From Ardenticatenales bacterium (GTDB taxonomy: Bacteria > Chloroflexota > Anaerolineae > Epilineales > Epilineaceae): a stretch of DNA of 64,000 nt. Location of the stretch: the NCBI GenBank assembly GCA_020853525.1, contig JADYYS010000006.1, forward strand, positions 62,001 through 126,000. Direction: 5' to 3'. This document shows positions 33,287 through 42,398 of the stretch, one piece after another. The position numbers were made by a program, and so were the translations under genes. The notes below the pieces were generated by a model. The model saw only the letters and a list, made by a program, of their open reading frames with translations, was not told where the DNA came from and did not search any database. Within the stretch, counting starts at the first letter, position 1; each line of letters opens with the position of its first letter.

Positions 33287-33916
33287 ATGATCCGAGCCAA
33301 GGAAGCGCTCGAACGCCTCCGCGACGGCAACCGTCGCTTCGTCGCCGACACGCGCCGCGCCGACAGCCTCATCAGCCAGGCGCGTCGGCAGGCGCTTGCC
33401 GACGGCCAAGAACCGTTCGCCGTCCTGCTCGGTTGCTCTGACTCGCGCGTGCCCGCCGAGATCGTGTTCGATCAGGGGTTGGGCGACCTGTTCGTCATCC
33501 GCGTGGCCGGCAACGTCGTCGCCCCGTCCCAGATCGGCAGCGTGGAGTTCGCCGTCGAGCAGTTCGGCACCCGCCTCGTCGTCGTGCTCGGCCACTCGAT
33601 GTGCGGCGCGATCCTCGCGACACTCGACGAACTCCAGCGGCCGGACCGCGAGCAGTCACGCAACATGCGGTCCATCGTCGACCGGATCCGCCCGTCGGTG
33701 GAGACATTGTTGGCCACGGACCTGCGGCACGATCCCCAGGCGCTCGTGCAGCAGGCGATCCGGGCGAACATCCGCGTGTCCACCCACCAGCTGCGACATG
33801 GATCGGCCATTCTCGAGCACTGGATCGAGCGGGATGGCCTGATCGTCGTCGGGGCCGAGTACTCGCTGGAAACCGGGATCGTCGACTTCTTCGATGGGGT
33901 GCCGGATACGGGCTGA
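33287..33916 (+). CDS. Beta-class carbonic anhydrase
   Basis: This 209-residue protein has the zinc ligands in C50-S-D52-S-R54 and H103-S-M-C106, plus the dimer-interface stretch FVIRVAGNVV and VEFAVEQFGTRLVVVLGH. It reversibly hydrates CO2 in the cytosol. The Asp-Arg dyad that governs the active/inactive switch is present. I chose the ATG at the start of IRAKEALERL, the usual beta-CA N-terminus. It is convergent with the secreted-protein gene that follows. Confidence 0.95.
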   Translation: MIRAKEALERLRDGNRRFVADTRRADSLISQARRQALADGQEPFAVLLGCSDSRVPAEIVFDQGLGDLFVIRVAGNVVAPSQIGSVEFAVEQFGTRLVVVLGHSMCGAILATLDELQRPDREQSRNMRSIVDRIRPSVETLLATDLRHDPQALVQQAIRANIRVSTHQLRHGSAILEHWIERDGLIVVGAEYSLETGIVDFFDGVPDTG

Positions 33917-33949
33917 CCGCCGATCAGACGAGCAGACGACCGCTGCGAC

Positions 33950-35233
33950 TCAACGGTCCGACTCGACAGGCGGCTGCCGATCGGCGCGCGGGAGCCAGAT
34001 CCGCCACCACGCTTCGTTGTCCGGCGGGCGGGTCGGCGGCGGCAGCGGTGTAGCGGTTCCGGGCCGTGTCTCCGGGGTGGGGGGGACGGATGAAGGCGGC
34101 GTCTCGCGCTCCGGGCAGCGATCGGGCGCCACGGGTGCGGCGGGGCGGATGCACACCAACGCGGCGATGACGGGGCCGAGCTCCTCCTCCCCTCCCTGGC
34201 GCACGAACCTCGGCTGGAACAGCATCCGGGTCGTACCGACGATGTCGAGGGCTTGGAATGTGCCCGTCGTCGTGACGGCGATGCTGTGGCCGGCCAGCGG
34301 CGCGTGCCACGTGATCCGGCCAGCCTCCGTGATGTCGGCCGTCGGATCCGCCGCCACCGGTCGGAAAGTACCCGCCTGCATCTCCTGCATCGTGCCGGTC
34401 CAAGACGCGAGCGGGGCGTGAAACATGGCCAGAGCGCTCCCCATGGCCCTTTCAACGGCGAAGGTGGTCGTGTGGACGATCAGCACTTGGTTCTCGAACC
34501 CCGGGCCGAGCGCGTCGATGACCGGTCGAAGCCACTGGGGCGTGCCGACCTCGAAGAGCACGCTGCGCCCGGCCCCGTCGCGCGTCGTGCGGACAGCGCC
34601 GGCCACCGCTGCAACGGCGACCGCTTCCGCGTCCGCACTGCCGCCGGCCACGCCGAAGCCGTCGACGACGACGAGCATCGGGCCTCTCGTCGGCGGAACC
34701 GTGCGCACGATCCGTTCGGCGGCCGCCATCGTGGCCGTCCAGTCCTCGGCGGACGGTGCCGGCGACGCGACGAGCAGGCGCGCGTCGCGCGCCAGAGCGG
34801 CGAACTGCCCCTCCGTGGCCGACCAGCCTGCCGGCTGGACGTTGCGGTCGATGAAGATCAGCTGCGCCATGGAGCCGCCGGCCTTCGCCACGGTGTCGAC
34901 GAACGCCCCAAGACTGTTGCGGACAGGCTGCACGGCGGGTTCCGGCAGCCCTCCGACGACGATGAGGATGGCGCGCGACGACAATAGCTGGGGACAATGG
35001 GCCCGAAAGGACGCCGTGAACGTGACGATCTCGCCCGCCCGCACCGACGAGGCCGACGGGATCACGTCGGCGACGACGGCGCACGAGGGGGGCGCCCCGA
35101 AGAACGTGGGCGGCCCCGGCCGCAGCGTGGCGGCGGCGCGCGCGCGGGGGGCGTGGGGGGACGGCGTGGACATGCCGACGGCCGCCAGAACCGCGGCTGC
35201 GGCCAACGCCGCCACCCCTGCGCGCGCGCCCAT
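33950..35233 (-). CDS. Secreted protein of unknown function, VWA-like core without metal site
   Basis: This is a 427-residue protein. A signal peptide (GVAALAAAAVLAAVGM) is followed by a beta-rich N-terminal domain (ADVIPSASSVRAGEIVTFTASF) of the kind used for adhesion. The middle resembles a Rossmann/VWA core (AILIVVGGLPEP, MLVVVDGFG, VLFEVG) but lacks the DxSxS metal site. A Pro-rich segment leads to the C-terminal motif RIWLPRADRQ. It begins three bases after the VWA gene next to it, so the two are coupled. It may be an assembly partner of that protein; this is inference. Confidence 0.65.
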   Translation of the reverse strand: MGARAGVAALAAAAVLAAVGMSTPSPHAPRARAAATLRPGPPTFFGAPPSCAVVADVIPSASSVRAGEIVTFTASFRAHCPQLLSSRAILIVVGGLPEPAVQPVRNSLGAFVDTVAKAGGSMAQLIFIDRNVQPAGWSATEGQFAALARDARLLVASPAPSAEDWTATMAAAERIVRTVPPTRGPMLVVVDGFGVAGGSADAEAVAVAAVAGAVRTTRDGAGRSVLFEVGTPQWLRPVIDALGPGFENQVLIVHTTTFAVERAMGSALAMFHAPLASWTGTMQEMQAGTFRPVAADPTADITEAGRITWHAPLAGHSIAVTTTGTFQALDIVGTTRMLFQPRFVRQGGEEELGPVIAALVCIRPAAPVAPDRCPERETPPSSVPPTPETRPGTATPLPPPTRPPDNEAWWRIWLPRADRQPPVESDR

Positions 35234-35236
35234 GCG

Positions 35237-37189
35237 CTACGGTGCCTGTGGCCAGAACAGCGGGCAGGGCAGAAGGTCCGCGATCGCGGCGTAGATCTGC
35301 TCCAAGTCGGCTGCATCCGGGCTCAGGAAGGAGTGGTCGGCGCCGCTGGCGACGTCGCGCAGCGCATCGACGTCGAGGTCGTTCCCGATGCCCACGGTGT
35401 AGATGACGATCCCATCGGCCTTGGCGCGTTGGGCGCTGGCGACGGCCTCGGACACCGGCCGCGGGTTCGAGCGACCGTCCGTCAGAAGGATCATCGTCCG
35501 CGACCGGCCGGGGGCGCCGCCGGAGCTGAGCGCCGCCTCGCCCGTCTCGATGGCGCAAGGGATGCACGTCAGCGTGGCGGGAACGATCCCGTCCAGGGCG
35601 GCGTCGAGCGCGGCACGGTTCTGCGTGAGCGGCTGCAGCAGATGGGCCTCCGCGTTGAAAGCGACGATCGCCGCCCGGTCCGCCCCCGTGGCCATGTGAA
35701 GCTGGTCGAGGAACGTCCGTGCGGCGGCCAATGCGGCGGCGAGCTTCGTGCGGCCGGTGCCGGTGGTCTCGAGCATGCTCGTCGAGGCGTCGATGACGAG
35801 CACGATGTCGGCCGCGCGGCGTTCCGGGTCGCAGCGCTCGTTGAGGGAGATCGGCAGGTAGACCGGCTTCGGACGCGGCGTCGGCGTGGCCGTCGAGGTC
35901 GGGGGAAGCGTCGCCGTCGGCGTTGCCGAAGGCGTGAACGTGGCGGTCGGCGGAACGGTGGGCGTATCGGTCGGCGGCGGCTCGGTGGGCGTGACGCACG
36001 GCTCGTAGACATCGACGGCCGCCGGCGGGATGACGACCTGCCGATCCTTGCCGTTGCCGTCGAGGATATCGGTGACACCGGTAACGGTGTAGCGGCCCGT
36101 CGCGTTGGGGGCGACGCGGTAGCGGACGTCATGCGGGCCGTCGACGCCGAGCTTGTCCCACACCCACTGCAGGCTCGTCCCGGCCTCGGTCACGTCCACC
36201 ACGGACGGCGTCGGGGCGGCGGAGTTCAAAACGTAGCTCAGCTCGGGCGGGAGCTGCTGCTTGATCGTGATGTTTCGCAGCAAGTTCGGCTCGTGCAGGC
36301 GGTCGAGCTCACCGTCGAACGCGCCGGGGAGGGTGCCGCGGAACGGGGGCTGGGCGAAGTACCGCTTGTTGGAGAGCATGCGCACCGTGCCCTCGCAGTC
36401 CGAGATCGCGGTCGACGGGCAGCCGACGAACAACGCGTCGACATTGCGCTCGATGTCGCGGCCGGCGCCGATCGCATTCAGCGCGTTCTCCTCCAAGCTG
36501 AAGCCGGCGCACGATCCGAGCGTGCTCTCGTTGAAGAGGAGCACGAAGTCGCACGTCTTGTCGTCGTCGCCCAGGTTCGAATCCTTGCGCACGTCGCGCA
36601 GCATCCGCGTGATGAGCGCCGGCACCGTCCGCAGGTTGCCGAGGTACGGATAGCAGAAGCACACCGGCGCCAGGCAGTTGTTCGTTCCCGTCCCGAACCT
36701 CATCGCCCCCTTGGCTGTCCGGAGGTTGTCCGTGAGTGCCTGGGCCGTCCGCGCGCCGCGAGAGTCGTAGTGGATCACGGCCACACGGACCGTGCTGTCC
36801 GGATTCCGCTCGTTGAATCGCTCGAGCCGGTCCACGACGGCCTGTGCTTCCGCCTGCATCCACAGCGGCTCGTGGGCGAACTCCTGCATGACGACGATCA
36901 GGTTCACGCCGGCTGGGCAGACCGGGCAGATCGCCTCTGCCTGCAGCTGGATCTCCGCCTCCTCGCACGTCCGCAGCGTCGGCGTGATCACCGTCGACAG
37001 CGTCGTGCCCTGGCACGAGCTCGTGTTGCCGCGCGGCGAACTCTGCGACGTCGGGAGCGGCGTCGCGTTCGGCGCGTTCTGGCCGGCGACCGGGGCGGAG
37101 GGCGGGCGTAGCGCGCCGAGGAGGACGGCGCCGAGCGTGAGCGCCAACAGAACGACCCGCGCGCGCGCGGGCAGGAGAGCCGGTTTCAT
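35237..37189 (-). CDS. Secreted two-domain protein with C-terminal VWA domain
   Basis: This is a 650-residue protein from the ATG preceded by AAGGGA. A signal peptide (RARVVLLALTLGAVLLGAL) comes first. A Cys-rich N-terminal domain (about 12 Cys, with VNLIVVMQEFAHEPLW and FVLLFNESTLGSC) looks like a VWA core without a metal site. A beta-rich middle segment and a Thr/Pro linker follow, ending in VYLPISLNERC. The C-terminal VWA domain has an intact site (DIVLVIDASTSM, ILLTDGRSNP). Many Cys suggest disulfides outside the cell. Its architecture mirrors the 2650-5061 protein, and it is coupled to the following secreted protein. Confidence 0.8.
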   Translation of the reverse strand: MKPALLPARARVVLLALTLGAVLLGALRPPSAPVAGQNAPNATPLPTSQSSPRGNTSSCQGTTLSTVITPTLRTCEEAEIQLQAEAICPVCPAGVNLIVVMQEFAHEPLWMQAEAQAVVDRLERFNERNPDSTVRVAVIHYDSRGARTAQALTDNLRTAKGAMRFGTGTNNCLAPVCFCYPYLGNLRTVPALITRMLRDVRKDSNLGDDDKTCDFVLLFNESTLGSCAGFSLEENALNAIGAGRDIERNVDALFVGCPSTAISDCEGTVRMLSNKRYFAQPPFRGTLPGAFDGELDRLHEPNLLRNITIKQQLPPELSYVLNSAAPTPSVVDVTEAGTSLQWVWDKLGVDGPHDVRYRVAPNATGRYTVTGVTDILDGNGKDRQVVIPPAAVDVYEPCVTPTEPPPTDTPTVPPTATFTPSATPTATLPPTSTATPTPRPKPVYLPISLNERCDPERRAADIVLVIDASTSMLETTGTGRTKLAAALAAARTFLDQLHMATGADRAAIVAFNAEAHLLQPLTQNRAALDAALDGIVPATLTCIPCAIETGEAALSSGGAPGRSRTMILLTDGRSNPRPVSEAVASAQRAKADGIVIYTVGIGNDLDVDALRDVASGADHSFLSPDAADLEQIYAAIADLLPCPLFWPQAP

Positions 37190-37367
37190 GGCGGTCCCTT
37201 TGGACGTGGCCACCGCGTGGACGTTCGGGCCCGGAGGGGGCGCGGCCCGAGGCTGCGGTTCGGCGCGAAATCAGGTTCGGCAGACCAGCGCCTGGCCGAG
37301 GGGAGGACGTCAGGCTAGGTGGATGCGCGCGAAATGTCAACAGCCGCCGGGTCGGACCGCCATTGGA

Positions 37368-40300
37368 TCAGCGACATACGATCCCGCTCGCCACCGCCCG
37401 GTAGATCGCCGCCAGCTCGTCCGGTCCCGGCGCCAGATACACCCGCGCCGCGTCCCCGGCCACCTCGCCGAGGACGTCGGCCAGCGCGTCCTCGCCCAGT
37501 CCGATCGCCCAAAGGCCCGCGCCGGCCGCCGCCCGCGCCCGATCGGCGGCGGCGCGCACGGCATCCTCGGTCCCGCCCTGCGGCCGTCCGTCCGTCAGCA
37601 GGACGATCGCCCGGTCGGCGCCGATCCGCGCGCGCGGGCCGGTCAGCTCGGCGGCCGCGGCGTCCAGGCCGAGGTCGAGCCGGGTGCCGGGCGCGGTCGC
37701 CAAGCCGTCGAGGGCGCGGACGACGGCGCCGCGGCTCGTCGTCAGCGGGCGGATCAGACGGGCGGTCTCGTCGAAACCGACGACCGCGGCCCGGTCGGCG
37801 GACGGGCGGAGGTCGAGCTGATCGACGAAGACGACGGCGGCGTCCTTGGCTGCGAACAGCTTGTCGCCCGCCATCGATGACGACGTGTCGACGAGCAGCA
37901 CGACGTCGACCGGCCTGGGCTGCGGCTGGCACGCGGCGCGCAGCGCGAACGGGAGGTAGGCCAGCGCCGGTCCGGCGCGTGTCGGGCGCGGCGTCGGCGT
38001 GGGCGCGGGCGGTGGTGCGTCCGTCGGGCCGGGCGTCGGCGACGGGCCGGGGGTGGGGGGCAGCGCGGTCGGCTCGTCCGTCGGCGTGGCCGTCGGCGGG
38101 CCGAGGACGTCGACGAACGGGACCGGGAAGACGGCGCGGGCCGCCTGGCCGAGCCCGTCCGTGCCGTCGGCGACGGCATCGAGGTTCGTCGCGTGGCGGC
38201 CGGGCTCGAGCGGGCGCAGGGTGTAGGTGAGGTCGGGCGCGCCGCCGAGGGGCACGTCGACGAGCGTCCAGCGCAGGACGGCGGCGGGGCGCGCGCCGTC
38301 GGGCAGCACCTCGGCGGGCGGGTTGACCGTCCCGGCGACGAGGGCCATGTTCGCCGGGATCCGGTCGACGATGACGAGGCGGCGGGCCAGGACGCGCGCG
38401 GCGATCGTCCGGCCGATCTGGCTGAAGACCGGCGCGAGGTCGGCCGGCGCTGCCGCCGGGCGGTAGCGGTCGGCCGGGTACGCCAGCGCCGCCAGCAGCG
38501 CCTCGTCGGGCGGGTGGCCGCCGCCGAAGCTGTCCTGGCCGACGCCGCTCGTCCAGACCTCGACGCCGGCGTCCCGCAGCCGCCAAGCCTCCCAGAGCGC
38601 CAGCTCGCGCTCACCCTCCGGCGGGATCGCGAACAGCGGCTTGCGGTCCGCTTCCCACAGCGCCTGCTCGGTCGGGGTGAACGGCGGATCGAACGTGTCC
38701 GGTTCCTGCGCCAGGATCGCCAGGATCCGCGGCGTATCGAACAGGCTGGGCGAGAGGAGGACGACGGCCTTGCCGGCATCGGCGCGCCCCTGGGCGCCGA
38801 ACAGCATCTCGCGCGCCGCGCGCAGCCCATCGCTCATCCGACCGTCCGTCGTGCAGGCGTACGGCCAGAGGAACGTGCCGACGTGCGGCTTGGACATCCG
38901 CGCATTGAAGCACGCCTCGTTCATGTGACAGTCGACGGTGTACATCCGGGCGAAGGCCGAGACCGCCGCACGGTCCGTCGTCAGCGGCACGACGACGCGC
39001 GCATCGCCGACGCCGTCGTTGAACGTCACGATCCCGATCCGATCCTCCGGCAGCGCCATCGCGTCCGCCAGGGCGGCGACGGCCTCGCGTGCCTGCCGCA
39101 GCCGGTCGCCGCCCATCTGGCAGCTGGCGTCCAGCGCGATGACGACGTCCTTGGCGGTGTGGGTGGTCCCGCAGTCGCCGCTCAGGCGGAGCGTGACGTC
39201 CGTCGTCCCGCCGAGTGCGAGGCGGGCCGGGTCGGCGCTCTTTGCGGGCGCGAAGCGGCACGGCCCGCCGGCGAGCGCGGGCGGCGGCGTCGCCCCGGCG
39301 CTCGGCGCGTCGGGCTGCAGGACGACGATGCGGTCCGCGGCGCCGTCCGGCACGAGGACGCGGTCGTCCGGTGCCACGGCGGCGTCGCGGTAGCGGCCGG
39401 GGCCGGCGACGTCGGCGATGCGGACGGCGGCGATCAGCGCGGCGCGCGGCGGGCGGGTGGCGGTCGGGGTCGGCGGGATCGTCGAGCGGGGGGTCGGCGT
39501 GGCGCGGGGCGTGCCGCGCGGGGTGCGGGTGGGCGTGGCGGTCGGGAGGGGCGGCCGGTCGTCGTGCGGCGCGAACTTCATGACCCAGCCGTCGCCGGTG
39601 AGCACGACGAGGCTGCCGTCGGGGCCGATGCCGAGGGACTCGGCCGTACGGCCGCCAAGGCCCTCCAACGCCTGCGCGCCGCGCTCGCGGCCCCGGGCGT
39701 CGTAGTGGCGGACCGTGCCGTCGCGTGACAGGGCCCAGAGATCACCGCGCAGGTCGTAGGCGAGGTCGGCCCAGGCACGAAACGGGTCCGTGCGGGCGCC
39801 AAGGCGGATGTCCCCGCTCTGCAGGACCTGATCCGGACCGCGCGGACGGCCGCCGCCGGTCGGCGTCGGGGCATCGGGCGGCAGGACCCACAGGGTTCGG
39901 ATGGCGACACGCTGCTCCGCCGCGTTCAGGACGGCCACGCTGTAGTCGTGCGGTGCGTTCACGCGGCCCTCGGGCCGCACCGCCTGGCCGATCGTCCCGC
40001 CGCTCGCCGCATGGGCGATGTTCCACCACGCATCGGCCGGGATGCACGGGCCGTCGGGTACGAGCGGTCGCCACGGGATCGGCAGCGACCGGCGGCACTC
40101 GTTCGTGCGGTCGCGGCGGATCATCTGGGCGGCCGTGAGCACGTTTACCGGCCGCGGCGGGCAGACATCGTCCCCCGAGCCCGAGAAGCAGCGCAGGGAG
40201 GACAACCGGATCTGGTTGCCGGTGAGCACGGCCGTCACCTGCGGCAGCCCCAGGCTCGCCGCGATGTCGATGCCCCGGCCGCCGACGAACGGACGCGACG

Positions 40301-41795
40301 TGTCGTACCACAATCCGGTGTTCTTCCATGCGTGCGTCTCGGACGTGCTGTCGCTCACTCGGGCGTAGTACGGATCGTCCGCGGCGGCGATGCGGCCCGG
40401 GTCGGTGGCGTGGCGTCGCTGGGCGCCGTCGTAGTCGCGGCACTGGCGGGGCCAGACCGTGACGTTCTGGTCGCCGGCGCGGGTGATCCCGCCGCGGTCG
40501 GGCGGCGCGCCCGGCCCGCCGCGCAGGGCGGGGTAGACGATCACGCGGTCCGGCCAGCGCGTCGACGGCGCGTACGTGACGGCCAGCCCGACGCCGGGGC
40601 GCAGGTCCAGCCGCTGGATGCCCTCGTGGTTGCCGGCCTCGATCTGCCGGCGGTAGCAGCCCATCGCCCGCGGGTTCTGCGGTCCGCACTCGCCCGGCGT
40701 GCACGGCGCGACGATCACCTCGGCCACCGGCGGCACGGACTCGGCGAACGCGAGGTCGGCCGCAACGCCGGCGCCGGGCGGAATCGTCGGCGTCGGGCGG
40801 GGCGTCGCAGTCGGGACGGGCGTGCGGGTGCGGGCGTTCGTCGGCAGCGGCGGGGCGGCGGTCCGTGTCGCGGGCGGCGGCGGGACGAGGCGGAAGCGGA
40901 GGATCGCGCGGTCGACCGCGGCATACACGTCGCCGTTCGCGTCGACGTCGACGTCCAGCGGCGCACCGCCGGGCGAAGCGCGGTTGTCGAGGTCCAGCGA
41001 GCCGACGGGGGCGCCTTCCGGCCCTTCGGACCCGTCGGCGTCGAGCCACTGCAGGCGCTGGTTGCCGTGGTCGGCGATGACGAGGTCGCCGTCCGGCGTG
41101 ACGGCCAAGCCGAGAGGCGTGTGGAACGCGCCGGGCTCGCGACCGGGGCGGCCCCAGGCGGCCAAGCGGATGCCGGCGGGGTCGAAGACAAGAATGCGCA
41201 TCCCCTCCGCGTCGCTGACATAGATCCGGCCGTCCGGCACCGGTTCGTTGTCCGCGCCGACCCCCGGCCCGAGGGCGATGCCGCGCGGCAGACCGACATC
41301 CTCCCACTGGGCGACGCCGTTGCCGGCGGCGTCGATCACCTGCACGCGGCGGTTGCCGGTGTCGGCCACGTAGAAGCGGTCGCCCGCGAAGGTCACGGCG
41401 ACGTCCTCGGGTGCCACGAACCGCCCCGGCACGTCGCCCCGACCGCCGATGCGCTTCGCCGACTCGTTCGGCAGGAACCCCTCGCCGTTCGTGCGGGCCC
41501 AGGTCAGGCGGTGGTTGCCGGCCTCGGCGACGGCGAGGCGGCCGGACCCGTCGAACGCGATGCCCGTCGGGTGGAACAGGCGGTTGCCGGACGGCACCTC
41601 GGGCTCCCACACCGCGGACAGGCTGAAGCCGTCCGGCAGCGATGTGGCGGTGCCGGCGACCGTGGCCGTGGCGGTCGATGTGGCGGCGGCCTGCGCGCCG
41701 ACCGACCGGCCGGGCGGTGCGTCCGGCCGCGCGACGATCGCCGCACCGGCGGCGGCGATCACGAGGCAGGCGGAGGCGGCGAGGCGGGGGGGCAT
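37368..41795 (-). CDS. Giant secreted NHL-propeller/double-VWA protein
   Basis: This is a 1475-residue protein. After a signal peptide (AASACLVIAAAGAAIVA) come about five NHL-type blades (HPTGIAFDGSGRLAVAEAGN, EDVAVTFAGDRFYVADTGN and others). A Thr/Pro linker, a central domain of about 350 residues with several Cys and a second Thr/Pro linker follow. The first VWA domain begins VVIALDASCQMGG, where the last Ser of DxSxS is Gln, so its metal site is weakened. It has a large insertion before an adhesion-like beta domain. A third linker ends in AYLPFALRAAC, and a second VWA domain (VVLLVDTSSSM, intact) closes the protein. No anchor is visible; a surface adhesin or matrix role is inferred. No Shine-Dalgarno sequence is evident. 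Confidence 0.8.
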   Translation of the reverse strand: MPPRLAASACLVIAAAGAAIVARPDAPPGRSVGAQAAATSTATATVAGTATSLPDGFSLSAVWEPEVPSGNRLFHPTGIAFDGSGRLAVAEAGNHRLTWARTNGEGFLPNESAKRIGGRGDVPGRFVAPEDVAVTFAGDRFYVADTGNRRVQVIDAAGNGVAQWEDVGLPRGIALGPGVGADNEPVPDGRIYVSDAEGMRILVFDPAGIRLAAWGRPGREPGAFHTPLGLAVTPDGDLVIADHGNQRLQWLDADGSEGPEGAPVGSLDLDNRASPGGAPLDVDVDANGDVYAAVDRAILRFRLVPPPPATRTAAPPLPTNARTRTPVPTATPRPTPTIPPGAGVAADLAFAESVPPVAEVIVAPCTPGECGPQNPRAMGCYRRQIEAGNHEGIQRLDLRPGVGLAVTYAPSTRWPDRVIVYPALRGGPGAPPDRGGITRAGDQNVTVWPRQCRDYDGAQRRHATDPGRIAAADDPYYARVSDSTSETHAWKNTGLWYDTSRPFVGGRGIDIAASLGLPQVTAVLTGNQIRLSSLRCFSGSGDDVCPPRPVNVLTAAQMIRRDRTNECRRSLPIPWRPLVPDGPCIPADAWWNIAHAASGGTIGQAVRPEGRVNAPHDYSVAVLNAAEQRVAIRTLWVLPPDAPTPTGGGRPRGPDQVLQSGDIRLGARTDPFRAWADLAYDLRGDLWALSRDGTVRHYDARGRERGAQALEGLGGRTAESLGIGPDGSLVVLTGDGWVMKFAPHDDRPPLPTATPTRTPRGTPRATPTPRSTIPPTPTATRPPRAALIAAVRIADVAGPGRYRDAAVAPDDRVLVPDGAADRIVVLQPDAPSAGATPPPALAGGPCRFAPAKSADPARLALGGTTDVTLRLSGDCGTTHTAKDVVIALDASCQMGGDRLRQAREAVAALADAMALPEDRIGIVTFNDGVGDARVVVPLTTDRAAVSAFARMYTVDCHMNEACFNARMSKPHVGTFLWPYACTTDGRMSDGLRAAREMLFGAQGRADAGKAVVLLSPSLFDTPRILAILAQEPDTFDPPFTPTEQALWEADRKPLFAIPPEGERELALWEAWRLRDAGVEVWTSGVGQDSFGGGHPPDEALLAALAYPADRYRPAAAPADLAPVFSQIGRTIAARVLARRLVIVDRIPANMALVAGTVNPPAEVLPDGARPAAVLRWTLVDVPLGGAPDLTYTLRPLEPGRHATNLDAVADGTDGLGQAARAVFPVPFVDVLGPPTATPTDEPTALPPTPGPSPTPGPTDAPPPAPTPTPRPTRAGPALAYLPFALRAACQPQPRPVDVVLLVDTSSSMAGDKLFAAKDAAVVFVDQLDLRPSADRAAVVGFDETARLIRPLTTSRGAVVRALDGLATAPGTRLDLGLDAAAAELTGPRARIGADRAIVLLTDGRPQGGTEDAVRAAADRARAAAGAGLWAIGLGEDALADVLGEVAGDAARVYLAPGPDELAAIYRAVASGIVCR

Positions 41796-41900
41796 CGGAT
41801 GGATTGACGTGGGGCGGGAGCAGGGGTTACGGTGAGGCGGAACCGCGACCGTCGATCGGGCGTACGGATGACGGTTCGTTCGCACCCGGGAGGGAAAACG

Positions 41901-42398
41901 ATGGACGACGCAATCGCCGACGGCACCGAACGCGGCACGAGCCCGCGCCACATCACCGTCGAACGGATCGTCGGCGGGATCGTCGGCGCGTGCGTGCTCG
42001 GCGGCGCGGCGATCGGGGCGTTCGTTCTGCAGATCGTGCTCGCTCCGCCGTGGAGCCGGCTGACCGGCCTGCCCGTGCTGGCGGCGCTCGGGTTCGCCGC
42101 CTTCCTGCAATGGTGGCCCGCGTACAGCCACCCGTTCACCCGCTGGCGGTTGGACGGCGCCGCGCTGCGGATCCGCCGTGGGGTGCTGTGGCGACAGGAG
42201 ATCGACGTGCCGCTGTCGCGCGTGCAGCATACGGATGTGGTGCAGGGGCCGATCGAGCGGCGCTACGGTGTGGCGAAGCTCGTCGTCCACACGGCGGGCA
42301 CGGTCGACGCGACGGTCGAGCTAGGCGGGCTGGAGGTTGTGATCGCGCGGGCGATCCGCGACCACCTGGTGCGGGGGAACGATGACGACGCCGTTTGA
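41901..42398 (+). CDS. Bacterial PH-domain (bPH2/YdbS-like) membrane protein
   Basis: This 165-residue protein has two N-terminal membrane helices (GGIVGACVLGGAAIGAFVL, LPVLAALGFAAFLQW) and then a bPH2 domain (WRLDGAALRIRRGVLWRQEIDVPLSRVQHTDV). The Arg-rich VPLSRVQHTDV stretch is the family hallmark. YdbS/YdbT pairs occur widely in Gram-positive bacteria and Chloroflexota; their role in envelope stress or peptide export is only suggested. GGGAGGG lies before the ATG. Its end overlaps the next gene by 17 bases. Confidence 0.85.
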   Translation: MDDAIADGTERGTSPRHITVERIVGGIVGACVLGGAAIGAFVLQIVLAPPWSRLTGLPVLAALGFAAFLQWWPAYSHPFTRWRLDGAALRIRRGVLWRQEIDVPLSRVQHTDVVQGPIERRYGVAKLVVHTAGTVDATVELGGLEVVIARAIRDHLVRGNDDDAV

